A stretch of 39,306 nucleotides of DNA, taken from the NCBI GenBank assembly GCA_020048105.1, contig JAIFMW010000081.1, positions 1 to 39,306 on the forward strand. The letters are read 5' to 3'. The notes under the pieces are model-generated. The model did not search any database, was not told the origin of the DNA, and was given only the letters and a program-made list of their open reading frames with translations. The stretch comes from Deltaproteobacteria bacterium (GTDB lineage: Bacteria; Acidobacteriota; Holophagae; Holophagales; Holophagaceae). The stretch's first letter is position 1. Every line of letters starts with the position of its first letter. A program made the translations under genes and the position numbers. Below, one piece after another: positions 1 through 8,633 of this stretch.

Positions 1-90
1 GAATTTCATCATCAGCCATCTCTGGCTTGTACATCATCAATGATTGCTTGTACATAGAAAAATGCCGCTCAGCGTTAACTGAACGGCATT
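1..90. mobile_element. possible end of an insertion sequence abutting a truncated gene
   Basis: This stretch is visibly more AT-rich than the rest of the window and carries no convincing reading frame. It contains a 10-base direct repeat, GCTTGTACAT at 25-34 and 46-55, and ends in an imperfect hairpin at 61-90. Beta-galactosidase homology begins immediately after the hairpin, while the N-terminal two thirds of that enzyme are missing. The simplest inference is that these bases are one end of a mobile element that interrupted the gene. A subterminal hairpin with a mismatch fits the IS200/IS605 type, but no transposase is visible, so the family is a guess. A rearrangement junction is the alternative. 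Confidence 0.35.
61..90. repeat. imperfect hairpin at the junction with the beta-galactosidase fragment
   Basis: Arms AATGCCG (61-67) and CGGCATT (84-90) pair perfectly. After one mismatch, TCAG (69-72) pairs with CTGA (79-82) around the loop CGTTAA. There is no T-run on either side, so it does not look like an intrinsic terminator. It could be a transposon-end hairpin. Confidence 0.6.
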
Positions 91-91
91 A

Positions 92-1858
92 ACCCTCGAC
101 CTGCCCTTGAAACCACTCCCCACACGACCCGGCACGGAGCTCCACCTGCGGGTGGGATTCACGCTGAAAGAGGCTACGGCCTGGGCGAAGGCGGGCTATG
201 AGATTGCCCGGGAACAACTAACTCTTGTGGCTTCGATGCGCCCGGCTCTAAGGGTGGAAGGCTCGCCACGCCTTACAGGGCACACGGTCCAGGCCGGCCC
301 CGTCACTGCCACCTTTGGCACCGTCAACGGCGGCCTCGCCAGCCTAAGCATCGGCGGGCGAAGCGTCTTCGCGATGGGCCAGGGGCCGGTCCTGGATCTC
401 TTTCGATGCCCTGTAAACAACGATATCTGGGTGGCTTCCCGCTGGTTCGACCAGGGGCTCCACGACCTCGCCCACCGCGTGACGGATTTGAAGGTGCGTC
501 AGGAAGGCGCCGTGGTGCGTGCCGTAGCAGAGGTGGAGAGCCGTGGGACGCGCGCCGCCCTGGGTGATCTAGGCCGCGCGGAAGGCTGGGTTCTCACACC
601 GAAGGAAGGCGCGCCAGACTTGGCCTTTCAGTCCACGTGGACCTGGACCGTCTTCGGCGAGGGCACCATCGCCTGCCAAGTGCAACTGCGTTCGGAGGGC
701 CCTGCACTGCCCCTGCCCAAAGTGGGCGTTGCCATGACGCTGCCCGCGACCTTCGACCGCTTCGAGACCTTCGCCCGGGGCCCCTTCGAGAACTACCCAG
801 ACCGCAAGAGCGGCGCCTTCCTGGGCCGCTGGTCGGGCATGGTGAAGGAGCAGTTGGTGCCCTACGCCAAGCCCCAGGACATGGCCAACCGTGAGGACGC
901 TCGCTGGATCGCCTTGCGGGGAAGCGAAGGACCGGGCCTACTGTTGGTCCCCGAACAGCCCATGGCCGCCACGGTGGCGCCCTGGACGCCCCTGCAGTTT
1001 TTTGCAGCCAAACACCCCCACGAACTGCCGCCGGCGGGAGATACACGGGTGAGCCTTGCGGCCGCGACCCTGGGATTGGGAGGCGCCAGTTGCGGCCCCG
1101 CTCCCATGGAGCGCGACATCCCTCGCACCAACCGCCCCTGGAGCCTTGCCTTCACGCTGCGCCCCTTGATGGAGGGCGAGGACGCCGCCGCAAAGGCCCG
1201 AATGGCCCCGCCCGTGGTGGCTCCCGTGGAGGTCCGCCGCGAAGGCGGACGTCTGCATTTCGCCTGCGCCACGCCCGGCGCCCGGATCGAGGCACGGATC
1301 GGAAAGAACGTCTGGCAGCCAGTCCATGGCAAATGGGTAGCCCCAAAGGGTGCCTTTGTTATAGGCGTTCGGGCCTCGGCCGAGGGCCTGCTTGCCCAGC
1401 CGCCGCGCAGCCAAGCCTTCTCAAAAGAAGCAGTGCGAGTGCCCCTAAGGGTGGTCTACGCCAGCTCTCAGGAATTCGGCGAAGGTGATGCGACAAACCT
1501 GGTGGACGGCAACCCCGACACGATCTGGCACACGGCCTACGGCGTTACCGTCACCAAGCACCCCCACAGCGTGGACTTCGACATGGGAACCTCCCGCGCC
1601 GTGGAAGGCTTTGCCCTGCTGCCGCGCCAAGAGGGCGACAACGGCCGCGTGAAGGGCTATGCATTCTCGGTGAGCCTCGAGGGCAAAGCCTGGGCCGAAG
1701 TGGCTCGAGGCGTCTTCCCCGACAGCGCCGATCGCCAGGTGGTGCGCCTGCCCAAACCAGTGAAGGCCCGCTTCCTCCGCTTCACCGCCCTCAGTGAACA
1801 GCGCCGGCAGGACTATGCCAGCGCCGCGGAGTTTGAGGTGCTCACCGGGAAACGTTAA
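92..1858 (+). pseudogene. C-terminal fragment of a GH2 beta-galactosidase with an F5/8-type C domain
   Basis: The open frame encodes only the end of a LacZ-type glycoside hydrolase family 2 enzyme. The first residues (around PGTELHLRVGF) match the end of the fourth beta-sandwich domain. Residues about 60-345 (counting from the TTG at 107) match the beta-galactosidase small-chain domain, with the typical GPFENYPDRKSG stretch near residue 225 and a PQDMANREDARW stretch near 255. Residues about 445-583 look like a discoidin (F5/8 type C) carbohydrate-binding domain. The sugar-binding, Ig-like and TIM-barrel domains with both catalytic glutamates are absent, so hydrolysis is not expected. The frame stays open leftwards to about 83, and homology stops at the hairpin at 61-90. 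A TTG at 107 could start a product, but no good ribosome binding site precedes it. A split small-subunit gene is a less likely alternative because the fragment starts inside a domain. Confidence 0.75.
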
Positions 1859-1937
1859 TTTCTTTTTTGCGCTTAACGGAACGCCTTTCGCCGTGACTGC
1901 AGACCCCTGGCATCATGGGCATGACACGAGGAGCCCC

Positions 1938-3647
1938 ATGCGCAGCCAAGTCATGTTTTTTCTTGCAGCCACTCTGGTGGCTCAGCCGCCTCTGGAAACG
2001 CGAATCAAGGAAGATCTAGCATTTCTGGCCGGGGCCGACCGCCAAGGGCGTGGCAATGGTTCCCAGGGCCTGGATCAAGCGGCGGCCTTCTTGACCAAGG
2101 GCTACGAGTCCATGGGGCTTAAACCCCAGAACCAGCGCTATGCCTTTGTGGATCGAATTACTCGAATCAAGGCCAAGGCCTCCTTGGGCCAAGGCGCTCC
2201 CTTGGTCTGGGGCCAAGACCTTGACGCCATCGGGTTCAGCGCCGATGGTGCCTTTTCGGGCAAGCCAATGCTCTTTCTCGGGTACGGCCTAAAAACCATG
2301 GGCTACGACGATCTCGAAGGCCAGGACATGCACGGCAAGGTCGCCCTAATCCTGCGCACGGTGCCCGACGCCAAGGCCTTTGCCATGGTGGGCAGATCCG
2401 ACCGGGGCGTCTTGGCGCGCACCATTCGCCTCCAAAAGGCCGGAGCTCTGGCGGTGATCGTTCTGGAGAATGAGGATCGACCCCGACCCCTGGCCCGGGA
2501 AGAAGGCCCCCTAAAACTCGATATCCCGGTGATTAGCCTGCCGATTCAAACATTAAAAGGTACCTGCGGAGATCTCGCAGCGATTGCTCGGCAAAGTGCG
2601 GACACGGGCAAGCCGGCCAGCCAGGAATACCCCACCACCTTCAGCCTGGAACTCAGCCTGGACCGCCATCAGGCCATGCTCCCCAATGTCGCCACGGTCA
2701 TCCCTGGTTCGGACCCCAAGCTAAAAGACGAGTTCATCGTACTGGGGGCGCATCTGGATCACCTGGGCCTCGGCGAACGGCATAGCCTTTCGGGAGAAGC
2801 TGGGCGTGGGCAGGTGCATCCCGGCGCCGATGATAATGCCAGCGGCACCGTCATGGTCTTTGAACTGGCCAAACAGCTAAAAAACCGCCCCACCCGTCGA
2901 TCGGTTGTGCTTTTGCATGTTTCGGGCGAAGAAGAGGGCCTGTTGGGCAGCGCCCACTGGGTGCAGAACCCCACCATCCCGCTGCCCAGCGTCAAGTTCA
3001 TGCTCAACTTCGATATGGTTGGCCGCCTGGATTCCGCCAAGCCCACCCTGCAAATCGGTGGCCTCGGTGCTCCCAAAACCGCCTTGGCCAAGGCCAAGAC
3101 CTTCGCGCCCGAAGGGCTGGCCATCGGCGACGATCTCGGCGTGGCCGTGGGTGGCTCCGATCACATGAGCTTTTCCGCGGCCAAGATTCCGACCTTCTTT
3201 TTTTTCACCGGCGTCCACGGGGACTATCACCGCCCCTCGGATACCGTCGACAAAATCAACGTGCAGGGCATGGCCACTATCACCACCATGGCGGAAAAAA
3301 TCGTTCGCGATCTAGCCGATGCGGACCAGGTGCCAGCCTTCGATCCCGAAACGGCCAAGCTCCCAACGGTGCGGGGCGGCCCGGTACGGGTGGCCTTTGG
3401 CAGCATTCCGGATTTTACCGAAAACCCTAAGGGTTTCCGAATCAATGGAACCTCGCCCGGTTCCGCCGCGGAAGCCATTGGGCTGAAGGCCGGGGATGTG
3501 ATGACCACCTTCGGTGGCAAACGCATCCGTAATCTCTACGATTTCCAGGAAGTGCTTTCCTCCTTCAAGCCCGGGGACAAAGTTCGCGTAGTGTGGCTGC
3601 GAGGCGAAACCACCATGGAACAAGACGCCATCCTCAAAGGCCGGTGA
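1938..3647 (+). CDS. secreted M28 family zinc aminopeptidase with C-terminal PDZ domain
   Basis: Predicted exported metallopeptidase of 569 residues. The ATG at 1938 is preceded by GAGGAG and opens a signal peptide (MRSQVMFFLAATLVAQP); the frame runs further upstream, but that part overlaps the preceding gene fragment. The M28 metal-binding set is visible: AHLDHLG (His near 272), GADDNASG (Asp near 298), SGEEEGLLGS (Glu near 331-333), NFDMVG (Asp near 359) and DYHRPSDT (His near 431). Between the signal peptide and the catalytic part lies a PA-like insert. Residues about 490-568 form a PDZ domain, which usually binds peptide ends. An eight-T run encodes a FFFF stretch that is usual at this point of the family, so it is not a frameshift. 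It is followed after 7 bases by aroB. The substrate is unknown; members of this family release N-terminal residues from peptides in the periplasm. Confidence 0.9.
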   Translation: MRSQVMFFLAATLVAQPPLETRIKEDLAFLAGADRQGRGNGSQGLDQAAAFLTKGYESMGLKPQNQRYAFVDRITRIKAKASLGQGAPLVWGQDLDAIGFSADGAFSGKPMLFLGYGLKTMGYDDLEGQDMHGKVALILRTVPDAKAFAMVGRSDRGVLARTIRLQKAGALAVIVLENEDRPRPLAREEGPLKLDIPVISLPIQTLKGTCGDLAAIARQSADTGKPASQEYPTTFSLELSLDRHQAMLPNVATVIPGSDPKLKDEFIVLGAHLDHLGLGERHSLSGEAGRGQVHPGADDNASGTVMVFELAKQLKNRPTRRSVVLLHVSGEEEGLLGSAHWVQNPTIPLPSVKFMLNFDMVGRLDSAKPTLQIGGLGAPKTALAKAKTFAPEGLAIGDDLGVAVGGSDHMSFSAAKIPTFFFFTGVHGDYHRPSDTVDKINVQGMATITTMAEKIVRDLADADQVPAFDPETAKLPTVRGGPVRVAFGSIPDFTENPKGFRINGTSPGSAAEAIGLKAGDVMTTFGGKRIRNLYDFQEVLSSFKPGDKVRVVWLRGETTMEQDAILKGR

Positions 3648-3654
3648 ACCCAGC

Positions 3655-4689
3655 ATGCTGCTTAACCTTCCCGAGTCCTTTCCGACCGCGGTGCACATCC
3701 TAGAAAAACTGGAAGGTGGCTGTTTGCCCGAAGGCCCCTGGGTGCTGGTGGGCGACGAAGCCATCCGCCCACTCTGGGAGCGTGCCGGGATGCCCGTGCC
3801 CCTTGGTTCCCGTTGGGTGAATTTGAATGAAACCACGAAGCGTCTGGACACCCTGATCCCGTGGTTGGAGGCCTGGGCTGCGCTGCCCCTCCACCGGGAT
3901 GTCTGCATCGTGGCGGTGGGCGGCGGCGTTCTCACGGATATGGTTGGCCTCGCGGCGGCCCTCTTTCTGCGGGGTGTTACCTGGCAGGCTTGGCCCACCA
4001 CACTGCTTTCTCAAGTGGATGCGGGCCTCGGTGGAAAAACCGCCGTAAACCTGACGGCAGGAAAGAATCTCGCCGGTGCATTTCATCCTCCGGAACGCAT
4101 GGTGGTGTGCTCGGCCTTTCTGGATACGCTGCCTGTGCGGCAACTGCAATCGGGCCGATGGGAACTGATCAAGATGGCCTTTCTGGAAGGCGATACGGCT
4201 TGGGCCGAACGCCTGATGGCAGCACCCAAACCGGACTCCAGCGATCTGGCCAGGGCTTTGGAAATTAAGGCCGAACTTGTTCACCACGATCTGCGGGAAG
4301 CCGGGGACCGCAAACTCCTGAATCTGGGCCACACCCTGGGACACGCCCTGGAAGCCGCCTCGGGTTTCCGCCTGCTCCACGGCGAGGCCGTTGGCTTGGG
4401 TCTCCTCGCCGCGTGTTTTCTGGCCGAGGAGGCAGGCCTTCCCCCATTCCCGCCGGAACTCCTGCAGCGACTGGCTAATCACTTGCGGCACCTGGCCCCG
4501 GAGATCGCCCCCTGGGAAGCCTGCCTGCCGTGGTTGGCCCGGGACAAAAAGATCGATACAGGCGCGAATGGAACCGCCCCGGCAGTACACTGTGTTCTGC
4601 CTCAGCCTGGGAATCGTGCCACGTTGAGGTTCCTACCTCCCGAAGCCTGGAGCACTGCCCACGCCAAGCTACTGAACTCTTTTTCCTGA
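3655..4689 (+). CDS. aroB: 3-dehydroquinate synthase
   Basis: Second enzyme of the shikimate pathway: converts 3-deoxy-D-arabino-heptulosonate 7-phosphate to 3-dehydroquinate, using NAD and a divalent metal, in the cytoplasm. The 344 residues match the family length. The nucleotide-binding GGGVLTDMVG stretch, the LRGVTWQAWPTTLLSQVDAG block with following GGKTAVN, and GKNLAGAFHPP are clear. The metal ligands are expected in WELIK (Glu) and in the NLGHTLGHALE and LLHGEAVGLG histidine motifs. The WELIK stretch follows SGR instead of the common G-x-A, a mild variation. It lies 7 bases after the peptidase gene and 9 bases before the TPR gene, so it is probably co-transcribed with both. The ribosome binding site at the ATG is weak. 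Confidence 0.95.
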   Translation: MLLNLPESFPTAVHILEKLEGGCLPEGPWVLVGDEAIRPLWERAGMPVPLGSRWVNLNETTKRLDTLIPWLEAWAALPLHRDVCIVAVGGGVLTDMVGLAAALFLRGVTWQAWPTTLLSQVDAGLGGKTAVNLTAGKNLAGAFHPPERMVVCSAFLDTLPVRQLQSGRWELIKMAFLEGDTAWAERLMAAPKPDSSDLARALEIKAELVHHDLREAGDRKLLNLGHTLGHALEAASGFRLLHGEAVGLGLLAACFLAEEAGLPPFPPELLQRLANHLRHLAPEIAPWEACLPWLARDKKIDTGANGTAPAVHCVLPQPGNRATLRFLPPEAWSTAHAKLLNSFS

Positions 4690-4698
4690 GACACCTCC

Positions 4699-6609
4699 GT
4701 GCACCCATTGAAATACCTGGTCGTTCCCGTTCTTGTTGGCAGCAGTGGTTTCAGCCTTTCAGCCCAGAGCACCGAGGACCCCCGCTCCCTGATCTTGCAA
4801 GGTCGGGCCATGCAGCGGCGCGGAGGCGGTGATAATCCCGCCGGGGCCGCCTTGCTATTCCGGAAGGCCGTGGCACTCTCGCCGAAAAGCGCAGAGGCCA
4901 ATCTGCGCCTTTCCGAGGCCCTGATGGAATCCGGTTCCCTGGAAGCCGCCGTGGAACCTGGCACCCGAGCCACGGATCTGGATCCTTCCCGCGCGGAGTC
5001 CTGGGCTCACCTGGGCATGTTGCATTACCTACGGGGGAGAAAGCTGCCCGAAGCCCAGGCACAGGCCCAAAAGGCTCTCCAACGGGCGGCCACGTTAATG
5101 CCATCGGATGCGGAATTGTGGACTCGCCTCGCCGAAGTCGCCGAGACCTGCAAAGACCAGCCTGCTGCCATCAAGGCCTGGACCCGGGTGGGCCGACTGC
5201 GTCCGCCCTTCTCCATTCAGGGCCGAAACCTGGGTGATATCGCCTGGGAACGGGTGGCCACCCTTGCGGCGGGCCCCAATTACTATGAGCTCCGCCGGGA
5301 AGCCGTGCTGGCCCTCTGCAACGGAAAATATCCAGATGCACCGAGCCTGCGACTCTTGGAGGAGCTGGCCCGAGAGCAGGTGGAAAAGGGGTTTCTGGGA
5401 CACGCCGAAGAAAGCTTTGCCCTGCTGGGTCGAAGCCTTCCCAAGGAGCCTGCGGTTTGGGACAACATCGCCCTCATCCAAATTCGCACGGCCCGATTTC
5501 AAGAAGCCATCGAGACTCTGCGTCGGGCCGAAGCGATTCGATCTACACCTCGAGGGGATTTCAACACGGGCCTTTGCCTAATGAATCTGGGCCAGTTTGA
5601 AGAATCGGAGCCCCGTTGGCGCTCGGTCCTGAAGGCCTCCAAATTCACCAAAGAAGACGAAAAACTCGCGGCCAATGCCCGCTCGCTCCTGGCCACTTCG
5701 ATGCTCCTGCGGGGCAAGCCCAAGGAAATGCTCGAATTACTGAAGGGCTGGCCCGAAGGTAAAACTCAGCCCGATTTGTTGGCCCTTGAGGCCCAGGGGC
5801 TCATTCAAACCCAAGCCTTGAAACAAGCCCGGCTCGTCCTCCGGGATGGCATGGCACGCTTTCCGCTGCATGGCATTTTTCTGCTGGCAAAGGCGATTCC
5901 CGAAAAGCAGTTCAACGGCGGCGTCTTTTCCGGCAAACAATCCCGGAATGCCTTGCAACAATTGGATCTCGAGACAATTGCTGGCCAAATGGGTGAGTTC
6001 CGCCGCTGGGATCGGTGCCTGGAATTCGTACTTCTGGCCCGAAAAACGGCCCCGGTGCGTGATATCGAACTGCTGCTGCTCCAAGGCAGTGCCCTCCAGG
6101 AATTGGGGCGCATGAGCGAAGCCGTTCAGGTACTTCGCGAGGGGCAACGCATGAATCCGGGTCATCCGACCCTACAAAACAATTTGGGCTATGTGTTGCT
6201 GGAGATGGATGAAAGCCAATTGCCGGAGGCCGCCGCCCTCATCGAGGCTTCCATCAAACAAGAGCCCGATAACGGCAACACCATGGATAGCTGGGGTTGG
6301 GCGCTATTCAAACAAGGGAAATTCAAGGAATCGGAAGAAGTCCTCCGCAAGGCCTCGGAGCTTTCGCCCTTCAGCCCCGAGATTCGCAAGCACCTGGGGG
6401 AAACCCTGCTTTCCCTTGGCCGCCTGGAGGAGGCCCTGGAGCAGTGGGAACGGGCGTTGGCCTATGCCTTTCCTGATCGCAAAGCCCTGGAGGTCCGGGC
6501 CCGGGAATTGCGCACTCGCATCGCCAAAAAGCGTCACGAGGCTGCCCTGGCGGATCCAGACGAACCCATCGAGCCCCCAGAACCCGATTTCGATGAGGAT
6601 CCGGAATGA
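4699..6609 (+). CDS. exported tetratricopeptide-repeat protein
   Basis: A 636-residue protein with an N-terminal signal peptide (about residues 1-23, ending near LSAQS) followed by many TPR-type helical pairs. Examples are the segments around ANLRLSEALMESGSLEAAVE, VWDNIALIQIRTARFQEAIE and TLQNNLGYVLLEMDE. TPRs are protein-binding scaffolds; no catalytic domain is visible. The C-terminus is acidic (PDEPIEPPEPDFDEDPE). The start is a GTG 9 bases after the aroB stop with only a weak ribosome binding site, which suggests coupling to aroB. Its own stop overlaps the next gene's ATG (ATGA at 6606-6609). It probably acts in the periplasm or at the outer membrane, perhaps with the small protein encoded next; that role is inference. 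Confidence 0.8.
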   Translation: MHPLKYLVVPVLVGSSGFSLSAQSTEDPRSLILQGRAMQRRGGGDNPAGAALLFRKAVALSPKSAEANLRLSEALMESGSLEAAVEPGTRATDLDPSRAESWAHLGMLHYLRGRKLPEAQAQAQKALQRAATLMPSDAELWTRLAEVAETCKDQPAAIKAWTRVGRLRPPFSIQGRNLGDIAWERVATLAAGPNYYELRREAVLALCNGKYPDAPSLRLLEELAREQVEKGFLGHAEESFALLGRSLPKEPAVWDNIALIQIRTARFQEAIETLRRAEAIRSTPRGDFNTGLCLMNLGQFEESEPRWRSVLKASKFTKEDEKLAANARSLLATSMLLRGKPKEMLELLKGWPEGKTQPDLLALEAQGLIQTQALKQARLVLRDGMARFPLHGIFLLAKAIPEKQFNGGVFSGKQSRNALQQLDLETIAGQMGEFRRWDRCLEFVLLARKTAPVRDIELLLLQGSALQELGRMSEAVQVLREGQRMNPGHPTLQNNLGYVLLEMDESQLPEAAALIEASIKQEPDNGNTMDSWGWALFKQGKFKESEEVLRKASELSPFSPEIRKHLGETLLSLGRLEEALEQWERALAYAFPDRKALEVRARELRTRIAKKRHEAALADPDEPIEPPEPDFDEDPE

Positions 6610-7070
6610 TTTTTCTGTTGGCACTTTCTCAGGCCATTCAGGCCGAACCCGCAAAGGTTCTTCCTCCCCTGCGGGCCCAGTACGGTTGGGGCTATGCAGG
6701 CGACGATGGCGAAGGTAAGGGCGACTTCAGCATCTTGCTGGAACCCGCCACGGGGAAACTGATTCTCGAAGTGCATGGAGTCGGGGAGCGCATTGTCTTT
6801 TTGTCAGGCGACCGTGCCACAGGTTACCGGGTACAGATTCCCCGGCGAAAAATCGATGAAGCCTCGCCCACTCTGGGCGGTTTACCGGTGCCATTCCTGC
6901 CCCAGGTGGGCTCCGTGGAAGGCCTCTACCAGCTCCTCACCCTGGGCGAGGCCAAGGGCGTCAAGGTGACCAAGAAGGATGCCAAGGGCCCCGTAAAGCT
7001 TCGATATGCGGGTACGGATGAGCAAGGCCACGAAGTCATGGTTTGGTTGAATCGCACGCGGTGGGAATAG
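6606..7070 (+). CDS. small exported protein of unknown function
   Basis: A 154-residue protein not recognised as any family. A short signal peptide (about MIFLLALSQAIQA) precedes a mature part that looks beta-rich, with alternating hydrophobic strands. It resembles in general style the LolA or outer-membrane-lipoprotein-sorting type fold (ILLEPATGKLILEVHG, KLRYAGTDEQGHEVMVWLN), but key motifs were not identified. It has no cysteine at the cleavage site, so it is not a lipoprotein. Its ATG overlaps the stop of the TPR gene by four bases, so translation is coupled and the two products may work together. It ends exactly where the convergent nadC ends. Confidence 0.7.
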   Translation: MIFLLALSQAIQAEPAKVLPPLRAQYGWGYAGDDGEGKGDFSILLEPATGKLILEVHGVGERIVFLSGDRATGYRVQIPRRKIDEASPTLGGLPVPFLPQVGSVEGLYQLLTLGEAKGVKVTKKDAKGPVKLRYAGTDEQGHEVMVWLNRTRWE

Positions 7071-7919
7071 TTAATCCATTCGCAGGCTGAGATCCGCCGA
7101 TGGGGCGCTATGGGTCAGCGCGCCAACGCTAAGAAAATCCACGCCCGTTTCCGCCACGGACCGAGCCCGGGTCAGATCGAGGTTGCCGCTCGCCTCCAAA
7201 AACACACGGCGGCCGGAGCCTTGACGCAGCTGCACGGCTTCGCGCAGCGCCTCGAGGGTCATGTTATCCAGCAAGATGCCGTCCACCTCCGGCAAGGCTA
7301 GGCATTCTGCGACCTGGGCCAGGGTCTCGGCCTCCACCTCAATCTTGAGGAGGTTCGGCGACACGCGCCGCGCGGCTTCGACCGCGGCAGCGATGCCACC
7401 GGCCGCGGCGATATGGTTTTCCTTGAGCAACACGCCATCCCCCAAGGTCAGCCGATGGTTGAAGCCACCTCCGCACCGCACCGCCCATTTTTCCAATAGT
7501 TTGAGTCCAGGTGTGGTCTTACGGGTATCCAGGATTCGCGCCCCGGTGCCTTCGATACCATCCACGAAGGCGCGGGTCAGGGTGGCCGTGCCGGAAAGCC
7601 GCTGCAGCAGGTTTAACATCACCCGTTCAGCCATGAGAATTCCGTGGCTCGAACCCTGGATGCGCATGACTTCGGTGCCCCGCACCAACCGATCGCCATC
7701 GGCCACCAAGAAATTCACCGCGACGGCAGGATCCACCGCCCGGAAGACTTGTTCGGCCACGGTGAGCCCAGCGATTACCAAGTCTTGCTTCGCCACCACC
7801 CGGGCAGCCATGGGGCGATCCGGCACCGAGGCCGTGGTCCAATCCTGAGTGCCCCAATCCTCGCGCAGGAAGGCTTGGACCGAATCGATGTAGGAAAGCG
7901 GGTGGGGCGGGTTAAACAT
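7071..7919 (-). CDS. nadC: nicotinate-nucleotide pyrophosphorylase (carboxylating)
   Basis: Quinolinate phosphoribosyltransferase of de novo NAD synthesis: quinolinate plus PRPP gives nicotinate mononucleotide, pyrophosphate and CO2. Hallmarks are EDWGTQDWTTASV near the N-terminus, the LNLLQRLSGTATLT helix, ILDTRKTTPGLKLLEKWAV with following RCGGGFNHR, the LKENHI stretch and the LEASGNLDL block near the C-terminus. The start chosen is the ATG at 7919, six codons inside the longest frame (TTG at 7937), because GGAG lies five bases upstream of it. This gives 282 residues, normal for the family. No nadA or nadB is nearby. It converges on the small exported protein gene with no gap. Confidence 0.95.
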   Translation of the reverse strand: MFNPPHPLSYIDSVQAFLREDWGTQDWTTASVPDRPMAARVVAKQDLVIAGLTVAEQVFRAVDPAVAVNFLVADGDRLVRGTEVMRIQGSSHGILMAERVMLNLLQRLSGTATLTRAFVDGIEGTGARILDTRKTTPGLKLLEKWAVRCGGGFNHRLTLGDGVLLKENHIAAAGGIAAAVEAARRVSPNLLKIEVEAETLAQVAECLALPEVDGILLDNMTLEALREAVQLRQGSGRRVFLEASGNLDLTRARSVAETGVDFLSVGALTHSAPSADLSLRMD

Positions 7920-8050
7920 GGAAGCTCCGGCACTCAACTTAAGATTCTTCCATTATTTCCGTTCAAACCTCGGAGAGTAAATTCTTTCGGAACCTATCTG
8001 CCCTTGACGGTACTAGGCGGCGCTAGCATCCCCTCCGCAGGAGTCGCCCT

Positions 8051-8629
8051 ATGCGCGCCCATCTCTTCAAGTCTTCTGATTACCGCGCCATGCCCTGGAA
8101 AAACGGGGCTGGCTTAACCACCCAACTGGCCATTGAACCCGAAGAAGCCACGCTCGATAGCGGCTTCCATTGGCGCCTTAGCATGGCCGATATGCGCATG
8201 GATGGCCCCTTTTCGGCCTTTCCGGATTACCAGCGGACGATTCTCCTACTCAAGGGAAAAGGCGTTGACTTGGATTTCAACGGCAATGGCCGAAAGCGCC
8301 TTGCCACGCCCCTTGAACCCTTCCATTTCCCCGGCGAGTGGCATGCCACGGCGGAATTACTGGATGGCCCTTGCCGGGATTTCAACGTCATTACCCGCAA
8401 AGGTTTCACCCAGCAGGTATCGATCCTCCGCCCCGAGCCCCGAGCCGTGGTGCCCGCTTCCCCCACCCTGCTGCTGTTTTGCGTCCACGGCAAGGCCAGT
8501 GTCACCCCCGCCGGTAAGGTGTTGGGCCATCACGATCTGTTACGACTCGATGATGCGGGGGTTTTGGAAATAGGCTCCGAAGCACCGGACACGGTGCTCA
8601 TCGCCATCGCCATTGCTCCGGAGAGTTAG
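8051..8629 (+). CDS. HutD/Ves family cupin-like protein
   Basis: A 192-residue protein of the HutD (Ves) family, small double-stranded beta-helix proteins. The family signature is clear at the N-terminus (SDYRAMPWKNGAGLTTQLA), followed by FHWRLSMADM, GPFSAFPDYQRTILLL and the DGPCRDFNVITRKG stretch. AGGAG sits well placed before the ATG. Family members are found with histidine utilisation genes or as the cold-induced Ves protein; their biochemical role is not settled. No hut gene is visible here, so the protein stands alone between nadC and the propeller gene, with which it converges with a 4-base gap. Confidence 0.85.
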   Translation: MRAHLFKSSDYRAMPWKNGAGLTTQLAIEPEEATLDSGFHWRLSMADMRMDGPFSAFPDYQRTILLLKGKGVDLDFNGNGRKRLATPLEPFHFPGEWHATAELLDGPCRDFNVITRKGFTQQVSILRPEPRAVVPASPTLLLFCVHGKASVTPAGKVLGHHDLLRLDDAGVLEIGSEAPDTVLIAIAIAPES

Positions 8630-8633
8630 CCCC

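Noticed and set aside
1861-1870. T-rich run after the beta-galactosidase fragment as a terminator
   Set aside because: No stem-loop precedes it, so it does not meet the form of an intrinsic terminator.
3196-3207. Run of eight T in the M28 peptidase gene, a possible frameshift site
   Set aside because: The frame is intact on both sides and the resulting row of phenylalanines is usual at this point in the family.
8005-8034. TTGACG before the HutD gene as a sigma-70 promoter
   Set aside because: No acceptable -10 box lies at 16-18 bases; the nearest candidate, TAGCAT, is only 14 bases away.
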